A stretch of 64,000 nt of DNA. It comes from Cryptomeria japonica. Its lineage: Eukaryota; Streptophyta; Pinopsida; Cupressales; Cupressaceae. The stretch is taken from assembly GCF_030272615.1 (NCBI RefSeq), contig NC_081411.1, forward strand, positions 39,359,140 through 39,423,139. The letters run 5' to 3'. A program made the translations under genes and the position numbers. This document shows, piece after piece, positions 35,587 through 48,610 of this stretch; position 1 is the stretch's first letter, and each line of letters begins with the position of its first letter. Under the pieces are notes generated by a model. It was not told the DNA's origin. It did not search any database and saw only the letters and a program-made list of their open reading frames with translations.

Positions 35587-37474
35587 TGATGCTCTGCAAA
35601 AAGGATTAGAAAATCTGTTTGATGGCAACACACACAAGAGCACAAGAAACAAACGTTAGTGTTAGCAACAAAAGATTATCCTAAACAGGCATATCAAGAG
35701 AGATATTAAGCATGAAATAGAAAGCATATAAACATAGAATGAAATAGCTAATCAAGATGCTCATAGTTGCTCCTCCCTTGTTCCTCTCCTCTCCAAGTCC
35801 CAAATGAGTGTAGCTCTCAGCTTTTAGCACTAGCCATGGATGCCATATGGAGATTCAAGATGGTTGAATATGATAAGCAAATACTATGCAAGAGTAGATA
35901 GTGATGCTATGAAAAAGCTCTATGCTAATGCCAGTATAACAACAATACTCTAAAAATGCTTCTCCTTTTGCTTGAGGAGAAGGGTTCTATTTATAGAAGA
36001 AATAGGGAAATGAAGGGTTAAGATTGAGCAATCTTAACAAGGGTTAGGATTGAAAGTTGGGGATCCATGTGCACAATTGGCACCAATAAAATGGTGACAA
36101 GTTTCAACATAGGATTGGGTTGAGAGAAGAGGTTGGAGGCATTAAAGGCCTGAGAAGACCTCATGGTTATCTAGAAGGCAAGGGTCAAGTCTAAATTAAG
36201 ATTACCCACTGGATTAAGAGTTAATCCAAGGATAAACCTTTGTGCAAATGTTTAAGAGATAATCATGGTCAAAGCATTAATGGCCTGATGAGACCTTTGG
36301 GTTGGGTAGAGGTTGAGTCAAAACAAATGTTTTAACCATGTGGGAGGGTTTGAGGTAACCATTAATGGTTATTGGAGACTTTGGGGATTAAGTGGTTGAA
36401 GGTTGAAAGCCTTCAATGGTTATCAAAGACTTTGAGCCATTTAGTGGTTGAAGGTTGGAAGCTTTCAAAGGTTATCCAAGACTTTGAGGGTTAATTTGTT
36501 GAACACACAAAGCATTAATTGCTTTTCAAAGACTTTGGAGTCTTTGAGAAGTGACTCCAATTTGCTTAGGAATGTGACAATATTTAAGGGATGAATTTAG
36601 GCTAATTAGGAAGGGTTTAGAAGAATCTAGAAGGGGTTTAGGCATACAAGTGGATTTTGTAGGAAAATGCAAGTGGGAGAAATTTTGGTATTTTCAATTA
36701 AAATAAAATCATTTATTTCAATTAAATGGTGTAAGTTGAATTTGGATAAATATTTAAATAAATATTAATTTATTTAAATGAGAAAAAGAAGATAAAGCAT
36801 TTAAAATGCTTGAAGACTTTGAGGGAAACCATTAAAGGCTTGAAGACTTTAAGGAAAACCATTAAAGTCTTAAGAAGATTATAGAAGGAAGCCATCAAGT
36901 TTGAAGACTTTAAAGCCATCAAGTTTGAATACTTTAAGGGAAACCATTAAAGGTTTCAAGTGGGTGAGGATAAATAGGATTTTAAATAAATAATTTATTT
37001 AAAATAGTTGTGCAACTTGCTTTTGTAGGAAAATACAAGTGGGTGGAGGATAAAGGTGATTTAAATAAATTATTTATTTAAAATAATTGTGCAACTTGCT
37101 TTTGTAAGAAAATGCAAGTGGGTGGAGGATAAAGGTGATTTAAATAAATTATTTATTTAAAATAATTGTGCAACTTGCATTTGTAGGAAAATGCAAGTGG
37201 GTGGAGGATAAAGGTGATTTAAATAAATGATTTATTTATTTAAATGTGAGAGAATATTTTAATTAAATAAATATGATTTATTTATTTAATTAATGGTCTG
37301 AATTTGGTTAAGTGAATTAAATCAAATAAATTGAATAATTTATTTAATTAATAGGAGAAGAGGGTTAAGATGAATTAATTAAATATTAATTTAATTAATT
37401 ATTAATTGATGATTAAATAATCAAATAAATACTAAGTATTCATTTAATTAAGTGGACAGATTTATGTGACTACA
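35587..37474 (-). repeat. 5' LTR of the Tat gypsy element (right end)
   Basis: 1,888 bp, matching 21276-23163 in length and, as far as read, in every base. TG and CA ends are intact. The primer site lies directly inside at about 35568-35586 and GATAT follows at 37475-37479. Confidence 0.93.
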
Positions 37475-37479
37475 GATAT

Positions 37480-40400
37480 TATTGTAATATGAAAAATAAT
37501 TGCACTTGAAAATGATGCACTAATACATGGGTAGTGAGAGTTTGACATCTTTCATCCTATAGACAAAGGATGTGTAGTTGTTGAGAAAAAGGTGAAGAAA
37601 TATTACAATATTGACTTTCTTACATGATTGCAAAGTTGAAATTAGATTAGCAAATTTGAAATAAACATTTAATTTCACAATTAAACATAAATTTAAAATC
37701 AATGTATCAAAATAGAAGCCAAATTTATATGGAGAAACCCATTCAAGAAAAAAAATGACTAGAGAATGAGGGAAAATATATTATTATTCTTCAAATGAGA
37801 GAAAACCACAATAGTTTACTTAGCTACATTTATCCAACTAAATCCAAAAGCACATGAAACCTTAAAAAAAGTTGTGATTAAAAAACCATTCCATAGAGCT
37901 CCAATTTATAGAAAACTTGGAGAGGGAAAATAATTATTGTTTCCCAAAACAAGAGGAAATATACCACATGAAAAAGTCACACCTTGGAGAATGAATAACA
38001 AATAGATTCAAGAAAATAATAAAATCATTTCAGTAGCTCCATGTTGGATGCAAAACCCAATGCCACTTAGACCTTTACCATTTTGGATGCTTTGTACCTC
38101 ATAGTGACTCTTCATATCTCCCAACGACCACCTTTTCCCTTCCCAATATTGGATGCCCAATGCATGGCATCTAATATATATCAATGTGGACACCCTATGT
38201 GGATTCATTTGTCCCTTTTAATTTAGTATTATCATCTTTTAATATTTACCTCTTGAAAATGCAATTACAACTAGTTGTGCTGGTATATTAATATTAATTT
38301 TAGTGATCCCACAATGCTCGATTACACTTTCTGACCAAACTTGACATTGAAACCAATGATTGTCACTAGACCTTTACTTACTAACACTTATAGCAGTCAA
38401 ACCATTAAGAATTTGAAGATGAAGTAAACTACTAATTAGTGATATTTTTTGTGAAGATTATAAATATATATTTTATATTAAAAAAAATAGAAATAAATTG
38501 TGGACATGTTAACATAACCTTTAGTTAGTTAACTTTTACAGTAATCAACATTTCTTTAGAAGTGATTTTTATGATGTCATGCATAGTTTTTTTTATAGAA
38601 TGAATAAAATTCTAATTTTTAAAATATGTATTTGGCTCACCAATATCTAGTGTATGGATACGTTTTCATAATTTTTGGTTGTATATATATTTTCTGGTAA
38701 TCCTTAAAGTTAGGGTAATTATAATTTGCATATAGGTGTATGATCCCATGCATAAATTTTTTGTATACATTTGTTAACTTCTTCTTTTTGTGTTGAAATG
38801 AGGATACTAATACCTAGGGAAAATATTTTTTTTACAATTATTGTTGCATTTTCCTATTTTTCCAGATGTGTTTAGCAAAGACCTTAATGTTCAACAAAAA
38901 AACTACAATAATAAGAAATAAAAAATAAATATATTAATTAAATTAAATATATTCAAAATTATACTTTAGGGAAAAGATCTAATAAGAACTACTTATAAAA
39001 AAAACTTCTAGATGGATTCATTTGACCCTCCAAACGCTAATTTGTAAAAAAAAATTTGTCAACATTTTGATAGGTGCAAAGGAAACTCCATTGCAGGTAT
39101 GATTTAAGAGAATAGAGGTTCTATCCAAGCGAGTTTGATTTAAGAGGATTTGATCTAACACTTTTCAATAAATTCCTTCAAATGGAATCTCTCAAGGCTT
39201 AAATCATTATATTTTCTAAAAAGCACGTCATTTCAAGAAAAATCCATATGTAACAAAAAGTGCAACCCTCTTGAAAATGCAATGAAAACTAGCAATAAAG
39301 TATAAATGTATACACCTAAAAATAACTACGATTAATTAAATAAATATTTCTTATTTATTTAATCATTATTCTTCTATTAAATAAATAAATTTAAAAGTTT
39401 ATTTATTTAATTCATTGGTCCTCTTCTTCTATGTCAATCAATTTATCAATTAAATATTAAATATTTAATTAATTATCTTCATAATTCTTCTAAAGTTTTC
39501 CTTGATTAAATAATTATAAATTATTTAATTAAATCTTTTCCACATCATTCTTTCTCCCCATCATATTATTTGCCAACTCATTTCTATATGGCTAAATAAT
39601 TTTTTTTTTTCTAATATTTAAGTTAGCTACATTTATCTCCAACTTCTAGTCCTAGTCAAGGTGAGGAAGAAATCCAATTATCCTCCTACTCCCTATGTTC
39701 TCTCCACTACTCCTACATCTTTGGAGGAGGTTTTATCCACCTCAACCCAGTCAACATTCAATTGTCCTGCATTTCCTAGATCATCTCCAACCATTCTATA
39801 TTCTTGGAGTTTCCCTCTTTGATCAAAGTGAGCATGTTGTCACTTGGACACTTCTTCAACCTTTTTCTCCATCTTGCATGTGTAGGAAGAACATCTTCCC
39901 CCTTTCTCTCTCACACTCTAACCAATCATTCATAGCCCTTTATCTATCAAGAGTCACTCTCAACCATTGATCCTTTCCATGTTGGATTTTTCTCATGAAA
40001 ATTATATAAAACATGCATTTCTCCAACAATTTGAAAATAGCCATTATCTTGCAATCAAGTTATCTAAGAGAAAATCATAGAGAATTTAGAAAAAAATAGT
40101 ATGCCTTTGGCTTAGCATAGGTCTTTCATATAGCTGCATAGTATATTATATAATTCATATAGCTTGAATTTAGCATTCCAATACCACTAGTCATTCATCT
40201 ATTTTCATCCTGAAAACCAAAAAGCAGTGCAATCTAAGAGCAACCGCATCAACAAGAAAGATCAAAGGTGATAGGAAACAATAAGGAAATAATTGGAGGT
40301 TTGCTTGTTTTAGTTTACTTCTATTTATTTCATTGGTAATCTTGGATGTTCTATAGGATTTTAGAGTTTGTGGTAGCTTAGCGTAGTCTTATAGTTTACT

Positions 40401-40500
40401 TTCAATTTTTCCAAGATACATAATAAATATTAAATATTTTCTCTCATGTGCTAGGGAAAAATTTCCAAGGAACTTGGAGACATATGAATGTCTTAGGATT
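37480..40500. other. AT-rich stretch, probably decayed LTR-derived DNA
   Basis: No gene recognised. 39320-39550 is rich in ATTTATTTAATT-type text like the Tat LTR, and 39620-40250 is a C/T-rich then AT-rich stretch with ATATAAAAC near 40002, suggestive of a promoter inside an old LTR. Boundaries cannot be set without a second copy. Confidence 0.45.
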
Positions 40501-42068
40501 GCAAGCTTCATGTCTGGTGCAGGAGCAACTAGATTTTAACTAGTTTGTTGATGCACATTTGAAAATTTTGGAGTGATTATCCATATTTTGGATCAATGTA
40601 TGAATAATGGACTGCTTAGAGGTCCACATGTGTGTTTGGTAGTCATTTCAAGGGTGATTGTCACCAAGGATTTTTTGTTTTCCCAGATTTGGCCAATGAG
40701 CCCTTGTAAGCCTAAAATGGCATTATTTTGCATTATTGTGTAAAACGTCTTGTAAAGCCTCATTAGGCATTTATTCATGTAATTTTGATGTTATGTAATC
40801 ATCCTAGGAAGTTTAGTATGAATAAAAATACATAAAAGGAAAAATGCAAAATTGAGCAAAAGTTGTCATTGTTGCTTGACAACTTTTTGCAACTTTTTGA
40901 GCAACTTTGCATTTCTGAGAAAATTGGTGGTTAGGAAACTGATGAGGAGTTGGTTATGACCAAGAAGAAATATAAAATACTCTTTGAATTATTATACACA
41001 GGTTGGAATATCCAGGAGCAAGTTTGAATAGAATTTGTGAACAATTTCCAGATTTTTGCCTATATTTTGTCATTTTGGTATAAGCAATCCATTGAAAATG
41101 GATTGATCTTATTACTATTATTTCATGAATGTTTATTGGATGATATTGTGTTGCTCAGGAATTGTTTTTATCTTCTCTTAGTGCATATTTGAAGTGTATT
41201 TGTAATTTATCTCTTATTTTACTGCTCTCGGTTTGAGCAAGGGTTTGCTCAAAGAAACTTGGGATTCAAGTCATGGAACCCTTGTAAAGTGTACATACTT
41301 GTTGGAATGGCTTTGAGGTTTTTTGGAAGCCACTTGCTATCATTTCCTAGGCGAGCTCTACCATAGCCCGGCTAGGAATATGATTGACAATTTTGTTTTT
41401 ACTTGCAGGGTTGAATAGATGTGATTGTGCCAATTGCTTGGCGTGGAAGTATGATGCATGATAGAGTCTCAAAGAAGAGATGGAGGTGTGACACGGTGTA
41501 GAAGTCAATAAACCCCTTTGTTGAAGACTGCTAACTCCTAAATCCTCAAAATTGTCATTTTTGGGATCCATACCATTACGAACAGACCAAACAGCCTACC
41601 CTAGTGAATCCAAATATTTTTCCAAAAGGGTACTCGGATCACCAAAGGTTTTGGGGAGTCCTTTGAATTTTTTTTGAGTAATTGCCCAAAAACTGGCTAG
41701 GTAGGGCTAATTGGGGCTCTAGGGCTACTAGGCCTATAAAATAGGAAGAAGAGGGAGCGATGAGAAAATGATGAGAAGCCAATTGAAGAACCAATTTAAT
41801 GGAGTTGAAAAAACTATAAGACACCCCCTAAAACCCCTGCAAGTATATGTTGGATGTTTGGATAATCAAATGGTTGGATTTATTCTAGTGAATCGTAGCC
41901 ATGCTTGAGAGCAACTGCAAAAAACCAAGTGATAGGGAGCACTCCAAGGGAGTTTACATGTTGGACTTGTTAATGGACAAATGAAGAGTGATGGAAGCCC
42001 ACTAAAACATTCTTTACCTACCTAATTGAGCCAGGTGTAACTGTCTTGTGAGCCTCTCCCCATCATAG
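40501..42068 (+). other. possible LTR of a gypsy-type fossil
   Basis: Non-coding DNA that ends directly before a primer-site-like TGATATCGGAGC (42069-42080) and a gag-like frame, which is where a 5' LTR should be. TG and CA ends and a partner copy were not found, so length and identity are uncertain. Confidence 0.35.
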
Positions 42069-42405
42069 TGATATCGGAGCAAGTTAAGATTTGGGTAGAA
42101 ACCAGTTTATGTCAGAGATTGGGTCAGTAGGAGAAAATAGCCTCAGGATGGTAACCAATGTAGAGTTGGCCAAAAAGGTAGAAGATCAAGAGGAAGAGAA
42201 TAGACTCCTCAAGGTAAGATTGGAACAATTGGAGAGAATACTAGGTGAAGTTGAAGACAAGACTGAGAAGATAACAATAAAAATCAATGAAGGGAAGGGT
42301 AAAGAAGTAGTAGAAGAGGATGGCACACTTGAACTGGATCCTATACTACCTGAAGAACCTTTCCTTATAGCCATCAAAGCCTTAGGAGGGAAGCCAATAA
42401 AATGA
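42069..42405 (+). pseudogene. LTR retrotransposon gag N-terminal fragment
   Basis: Starts with a tRNA-Met-like primer site and continues into a 104-codon frame (42091) that is strongly charged and heptad-like (KKVEDQEEENRLLKVRLEQL), as in the coiled-coil start of many plant gypsy gag proteins. It is cut short where LTR-like non-coding DNA begins. Family assignment is by context and coiled-coil character only. Confidence 0.45.
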
Positions 42406-42409
42406 GTGA

Positions 42410-43700
42410 ACTGGCATGTGGTTATGGGAACCGGTACATAGAAGCTTTGTATGACTATCAGCTGGTAGTCTCAACTTCAGGGTTTCCGGTTGAAGTGCTT
42501 CAAGCCTGTATGACTCAACTGGTGACTTTGTGTGATGAGTTAGCATTGTAACGAAGAACAGATCATGTTGCCATGTCAGCCTTGTGTGCGTGAAGGATCC
42601 TGCATGAAGGAGATTGTTCCTATCTACCTCGGGAATGTGTGAAGCCTGTAAATAGTGATAGCGCGTAATGGGTTATCAGCCGCCATGAAATCGGTGGAAA
42701 ACAAACGATGGAGAACATCTTGAGATTGGCTCAAGATTGTTGCATTTAATGCAATGTGCTCAACGGTAAGGATTGAACCGTTTGAACTGCTTAGCCTAAC
42801 AGGTTTAGGGTTTAGGATTTATGCTACCAACTTGTCTGTTTCCTATAAGGTCAATGTTGTGTTTCTTTTTGAAGTTGTTGGCAAAAGTTGTGTGTGTATA
42901 TCCAAGTGAAGAGATACGTGATTCTTGCTAGACCAAAGGAAAGAAGTGATAACTGCAGAGTGTTAGTGCAGAAGGTTATGAGGAGCTAAAACGGATCTGC
43001 ATTAGCATTGAGTGCTACTATCAGATCATTGTAATACTTGTTGATCTCTAACCACTTCAACAGTTAAGAAATCCCTTAACAGGGTAGCTTTAACCGGCCT
43101 TCAGTAAATCCTTTGACAGGGTGACTCAAAACCATTGAGTTCTTGAAATCCTCTAACAAGGTAACCTTTAACAGAGTTTAACCCTTAACCGGGTATTCTA
43201 GCCATCGCTTAACCAGGTGATCCCTAACAGGATCGGTTCCTAACAGAACCTATTGTATCAATCCTTAACCGGACAAGGCTCCTAACAAAGTGGAATTCTA
43301 AAGAGTTCAAAAATAGCTTGTGGCTATTCCTCCCCACTGTGGTTTTTCCTAGTTGGGTTTCCACGTGAAAAATCTGTGTCATGTGTGGTGTTTTTCATGT
43401 GATGATTCAGTGTCTTATGTATGATGGTAAAACATGTTGAACTAGCTATTATTATGCTTTTGGTGATAGATTACCTGTTCATGCACTAGTGTGAAATGGA
43501 AATGAACTATTTGAGTGTATGAAAAGATAAGTGTCAACCGGTTTATGCATGTCTCAGTTATTCTATTTTTAGCCAGTTGTACTCTGTTTAAGACCGGTGT
43601 TATTGTTTGTTTGCCAAAGCGCAGTGTCTGTTGACAAACCGGTTTTAGGAATGTGTTTTTGCCTGTACTGATTCACCCCCCTTCTCAGTACCGGTTTGGT
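42410..43700. mobile_element. LTR-like non-coding block lying between gypsy fragments
   Basis: About 1.3 kb without coding relics, starting near CTGGCATGTGGTTATGGG and ending near ATTCACCCCCCTTCTCAGTACC, text reminiscent of the end of some copia LTRs. GTTTTTCCTAGTTGGGTTTCC at about 43345 is also LTR-like. It separates a gag fragment from an integrase/chromodomain fragment, so it may be a solo LTR inserted in an older element. Exact ends and target duplication were not established. Confidence 0.45.
43069..43310. repeat. array of short palindromic motifs (CCCTTAACAGGGT type)
   Basis: About nine degenerate units spaced some 25-30 bases apart: CCCTTAACAGGGT, CCTTTGACAGGGT, CCTCTAACAAGGT, CCCTTAACCGGGT, CGCTTAACCAGGT, CCCTAACAGGAT and weaker copies. 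Each has a 4-5 base arm, a TAAC centre and a matching arm, so RNA of either strand could form a row of tiny hairpins. Confidence 0.8.
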
Positions 43701-44040
43701 ACTATCCATTCATCATTGAGTTATCACAAGCTTCATCTGCCTTTACATTTGGGGACCCATCTTGTATTTCATGTCTCTCAGCTAAGACCGCATCATCCTG
43801 ATGAAGAGGACTTAGTGAGAAAAGTTCCACACATGGGTCTAGCCAATGTCATTGACAATCGTCATCATCGCATTATTCAAGTCTTAGCAATGCGAACTCG
43901 CTGAGTAGGAGTACAGAGTATACACGAGTTCCTAGTTGTATTCGATGGACAAGGAGTGGAATCACCCACTTGGGAGCATGGCGAAACTCTATGGCATGAC
44001 GAAGAGATCATCACAGAGTTCCTTGAATAGAGAAACTCAT
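43690..44040 (+). pseudogene. gypsy chromovirus integrase C-terminus and chromodomain fragment
   Basis: HLVFHVSQLRPHHPDE is the conserved integrase C-terminal motif (HPVFHVSQLK). It is followed some 60 codons later by text like FLVVFDGQGVESPTW, a chromodomain signature that places it among Ty3/gypsy chromoviruses. Only the end of pol remains here and it is broken. A purine tract and an LTR follow, in proper order. Confidence 0.75.
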
Positions 44041-44133
44041 CCAAACCTAGGTAATCGGGTCATGGTTCCTCCCGGGTGCAGAGAAGGCTTGCACTAGCAT
44101 CGAGGGCACCGCCACTAGTTTAGTGTGGGAGGA

Positions 44134-44814
44134 TGTAACAGGTCTGCACTTTGGTCAAGTCAAGCCAACTTGCATTGTTTTGAGCACAAATGAATAGGTC
44201 CTATGGTGGGGTTTATTCTAAGTTTTGCATCAGAGTTTGCACACTTTTGGGGCCGACAACGACATAACCGTTGGAGTAGATTTATTTGGGTCCAGGGAGT
44301 TAGCGGATAGGTCCTGAACTATCCAGGCCGATGTCATAATTTATCCGAATTAGGGCATTTGGGTCTTAGCAATTAGGTCGGATAGGACCTGACCTATGCA
44401 CAATTGGGTCCGAGGCCATCCTCTATATAAGGAGGCTCTGCTCATTCATTCAAACACACAATTGGAGAATATATGAATCAAGTAATAATTCGATGATTGA
44501 AATAGTTCAGCGGTGAGACTTAGAGCAAAGGAGCGAACTTGGTTCTCCTGCTGCTTCCTGGGTCTGCGAGGCTACTTGCTCATGAGCCAGGGTCTCCATT
44601 GTAATCTAATCTGTGTTAAGTTTGTTTTGACAAGCGTCGATCTATCTGGGGGCGATCTGTATTCTTCAATACAACATCCTATCCTTGTATTGTATCTTTT
44701 GTATATAATAAAGGAATCTGGGCAACTCGCCCCACCCATATCTTGGTCCGTGTTTTGTTCTATCTTATTTTGCATTGGGACTGATCTGCTCTGAGTGCAT
44801 TCCACATAAGCACA
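44134..44814 (+). repeat. LTR of the chromovirus fossil
   Basis: Starts TGTAACAGGTCTGCAC directly after the purine tract TAGTGTGGGAGGA and ends ATAAGCACA (681 bp). A TATA box (CTATATAAGG, about 44432) and a polyadenylation signal (AATAAAGG, about 44708) are in the right order. The next bases, TTGGTGACGCG, look like a primer site, which is unexpected after a 3' LTR. Confidence 0.72.
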
Positions 44815-47218
44815 TTGGTGACGCGTAGTCTGAGTTCTTTTTTTGTGAGGCAACTTTGCTTGCGATTCAGTTAGGATCGTCGGTGCCGCATGGGTTATTC
44901 CCAAAGCTCGTGATAGTCATGGTGCAAAATGACAAGATAAAAAATTATGTGAATCAAATAATTTCTTTCCACTTTATTATTTTCTCTCTATTGTAGATTT
45001 CTCTAAAATTTGTACATTTAGTGGACTAATATTTATACTCAAAGTCAATATTTTCATTTAGGGAAACTTGCAATCTGTGTACAAATTTCTATCTATATAC
45101 TAACTTACATGTAAATAGTGATGAAAGTAGTGAATGTGAATAATATATTTTTCTTTGATGCATGCTCTATTAAGTGTTGATCTCAATATATCTAAGTTTT
45201 ATATTTATAATTAATTTTTTCAAACTTTATTTGAGTAGAAGTGAAGTTACAAGTATATACATATAGTGTTTTAACTAATATGGTTTCAATGAAAATGTTA
45301 ATAAATTCACATGATAATTTAAGTCTACAAAAGTATTTAATTGGTTAAGACAACACCAAGCTAGATGCAACATATACCTTTTGTGAATTTTTATTGAGAG
45401 TAGGAATGGAAAAGAAGAGAATGATGCAACAAGAACATGCATGAAGAGTTAAATTCAGCAACAAGAACTTCAAGGCAATAATGGATATACAATAAAAATG
45501 AAATTGTTGAATACATCTTATTATGTACATCTTGTCTTGTGATGATGTACTAATATAGATATAAACATCTAATTCTTACTATGCACTTTTTTGTCATGTT
45601 ATTCTTATCATTTTTCATCTATCCTTTAATTAATTAAATAATTTTAAATTATTTCATTATTCCATTAAGCCTTTTCTATCCATAATTAATTAAATATTTT
45701 TACTTAATTAATTTTATCATTTTTATCCTAATTTTAATTAATAATTATTATTTCATCAATTTCCTCCCTGCAAATTAAACAAATTCACATAATTCGCATA
45801 ATCCCCCCAACCTAAATAAATAAAACTAATATTTTATATATTTCCCCCCAAATCATATAATTATAAATCTCATGGAATAAACCATAGAATCAAGAGAGAA
45901 AAGTTGTAAATCATAACTTCTCCTTCCACCAACACCTCAAAGAGAAACTCCATGTCAAGTATGATCTCCTTACAACCCCAAGTGAAAAGCCTCAACAACA
46001 CCCAACTTATTGATTCTCTTGGATCCAATAAACATATAAATAATGTATAATACCAACATGGATGTAAGCCTCTTAAATGGAGGAAATCAAACTCATAATA
46101 TCCATCCCAAATAAAGGAAATCAGACCAATAAAAACATCTCCTAAGATCCTTATAATGACATCTTAATATCAACATATATATGCACAAAGAGATAACCAT
46201 GATATCCATCCATAAAAATTAATCCTCCAAAACTAACCATGTATACATAGTTGAAGATCCATATCTATGAAAGGTAAACTCTAAAAGAAAATTTGTCAAT
46301 ATCTCTAAAATGATAAACTATGAAGTAGACTAAGATAGGGGAATGAGAATGCTACTTTAGGATAACCAACTCATCACGAGTTACTCCAAGAAAAATATCA
46401 TCTCAAGTCCATAATAGGTGAATATCCTCATTTTCTCCTCTTGAAAGCACCCACTCTCTCAATAATGTCTCTAATCAAAAGAGATCTCAAATCTCACCTA
46501 AGTCTCCAAGTATCTACAAGATCCTATGACCAATAAATGCATGCTCAAATTCATTTTCAATACATGCATAAAAAGAAGCTCCAAGCAAATGATCAATGTA
46601 CTCAATACCAAGAGAACCAAACAAAGATTAGCTACCAAAGTATCAACCATGGAATTGGGAACATAACAATGACATCACAAGGTAAGTGTGAAGAAGGGAA
46701 CTCAATACTCTTATGATGACAGGGTTTAAACAAGAAAATAACCTTTAGTTGTTGTAATGATCTTTGAAAATGGTTAAGAGAAATAATAAATAATATTGAT
46801 ATACTAGATTTTATGATAATTTTGATAAAATATATAAAACTTAAATCACTTAATAATGCTAAAATATTATAGCAGAATAATCTCTAAACTATAGAAATTG
46901 AAAGTATAAAAGCCACAAATTATTATACCAAGAAAGTTAGCTCTCAAGTTGGGACACTAGTGTGCCACAAAGACATTTGCATGCATGTGCTATTAGCTTC
47001 TTAGAAAAACCTATTTAACTTTTAGACAAAGAGTGTCAATCTTCTAGACTTGTTTACCTACACACATGAAGGTAGGAAAAATGTTGGACTCTATATAAGG
47101 GATTGTCTTAGTCAAACCTCCATTTTTGTGTGTCCACCTTGACAGATAACTAAACATTATCAAAATAGATAAAAGATATAAAATAAAGGATATGCGATAT
47201 AAAAAAACCACGCTATGG
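44815..47218. other. intergenic stretch, no gene identified
   Basis: The first about 120 bases may be retroelement leader. The rest is AT-rich, with ATTTAATTA runs (45620-45850) and an A-rich, C-containing stretch (45860-46720) that could be old repeat DNA on the minus strand. No open frame has a recognisable domain. Confidence 0.5.
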
Positions 47219-47223
47219 AGCAT

Positions 47224-47674
47224 TGTTGGCGTAAATAAATGATCATTATGGATATTATTACACTTTACTTAAGTTAACTTAGAAATAATGCATCTCTTCG
47301 TAGTTTGCATTTGAGACACTTAGGGAAGTGTGCACATAGGGATATAGCTTGTAGGAGAAATTCCACGTTTTGTGGTCTTATTTTGTTGTTACACTCCACA
47401 TTCGGTGGGTCATCCACCTCTTGTGGAATATTATATTATTTCAACTACCTACCCCTAGTATTTCTTACCTACCCTTGTTTCTGATTGAGCCACATGTCAT
47501 GATTGTGTGCTCGTACATCCATATGTCCTTGCCTATATAAGAAGGCCCATATTAATTGTATTGGTTAATCCAGTTGCTCATTTACATATTGATGAGAATA
47601 TAGTTTGTTCTTGTCATTCTTTTGTCTCTCTTTTATACTTTTCATTGTTCCCTTGATATTGGAAAAATCTCACA
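47224..47674 (+). repeat. 5' LTR of copia element
   Basis: Starts TGTTGGCGTAAATAA and ends AAAATCTCACA. TATA box CTATATAAG near 47533. Aligns across its whole length with 54680-55129. Confidence 0.9.
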
Positions 47675-48049
47675 TGGTATCAGAGCCATTGGGGCTTCAT
47701 TGATTGGTTTTTGGAGACATTTTGGAAGGCTTCAATTTTTGGATTTGAGGGACAAGAATTTTTTGGAGGAATCTTAGAGCATTTTTGACCTCACCATTGC
47801 GTCTGAGAGCCCGTTTCCATAAAAATCGAGTATAAAATCGACTTGTTTTGGCAAAAATTGACTTTTGGGTGTGGAGCAGTTTTTTGCCCAATTCGGGCGG
47901 TATGGTACGAAATTTTTGGATTTAAAAAATAATTATTTTTTTCTGAGAATTATTTTCTTGTTTGAAAATTCTTTTTTTTGAAAAAAATTAAAATAAAATT
48001 AAAATTCGAAAAGAGCGAAAGGGGTTTTATTTTTCAAAAAAAAAAAAAA

Positions 48050-48610
48050 AAAATTTTTGGTGGTCCGTAGACCCCACCTGCCCCACCGTACTTTTCTGCA
48101 GGTCACAGGTTGTACTACACGTAGGAGCTACATGTCCCACCCCCGACAACCACCACCTCGCCGCTCCCTAGCTACAGATCTCCCCAGTGCCTCCGCTACA
48201 CTACGTAGCTCCTACAGCTCCCCGCAGCTATTGCCTCCAACAGTCCCTCCGTGCTTCGCTCTCAGCAACCCCTCTGCACTCCTCCCACGACAGCCATGCC
48301 GCCGCCCGCTCTAGCCCCGACACCACTGCCCACACCGGCCCTGCTCACCACCGTCGACCTTGCAGCAGCTCCTGCCACCACCGCCGGGCTCTGGCTCCTC
48401 CGTCGGTGCCTCCCGCCAGCCTAGCCACCGATGGCCACCGGACCGCTGGCGACCTCCGCTAGCCTTCCGGCCGCCAGATTCTGACGACCGCTGCCAGCCT
48501 TCCGACTGCCCCCCATTGGACTGCTGACGACTACCAATAGGGCCTGCCAACAATGCCATGCAAGAGTGCAATCACCTGCCCTATCAGTAGTGCAACCCAG
48601 TTGGCGCCAC
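48050..48610 (+). other. GC-rich block inside the copia leader
   Basis: After a run of A's (about 48035-48052) the DNA turns abruptly C-rich (CCGCCGGGCTCTGGCTCC and similar) for about 550 bases, unlike anything else in this AT-rich window except the leader of the second related element (57100-57830). Overlapping Pro/Ser/Arg-rich frames on both strands are what such composition gives by chance. No protein is claimed. Confidence 0.8.

Larger units (their letters stand above)
21276..37474 (-). mobile_element. Ty3/gypsy retrotransposon, Tat lineage, looks whole and young
   Basis: A 16,199-bp element read on the minus strand: 5' LTR 35587-37474, a primer site just inside it (minus strand TGGTGAACCCGACGTGAA; tRNA species not assigned), a leader of about 2.7 kb, one gag-pol frame (32869-25589), about 2.4 kb of 3' non-coding DNA, a purine tract (minus strand AAAGAGGGGCAAA) and 3' LTR 23163-21276. 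Both LTRs are 1,888 bp and I saw no difference in the lines compared, so insertion is very recent. RT with two RNase H domains before integrase points to the Tat/Ogre side of Ty3/gypsy. No break was seen in the coding frame and no other element is inserted. Confidence 0.93.

Noticed and set aside
41347-41571. Minus-strand 74-codon frame in the LTR-like region
   Set aside because: No domain and no support; sits in non-coding repeat DNA.
48057-48571. Proline-rich and glycine-rich open frames in the GC-rich copia leader
   Set aside because: Frames stay open on both strands because of high GC. There is no conserved domain and the location is non-coding leader.
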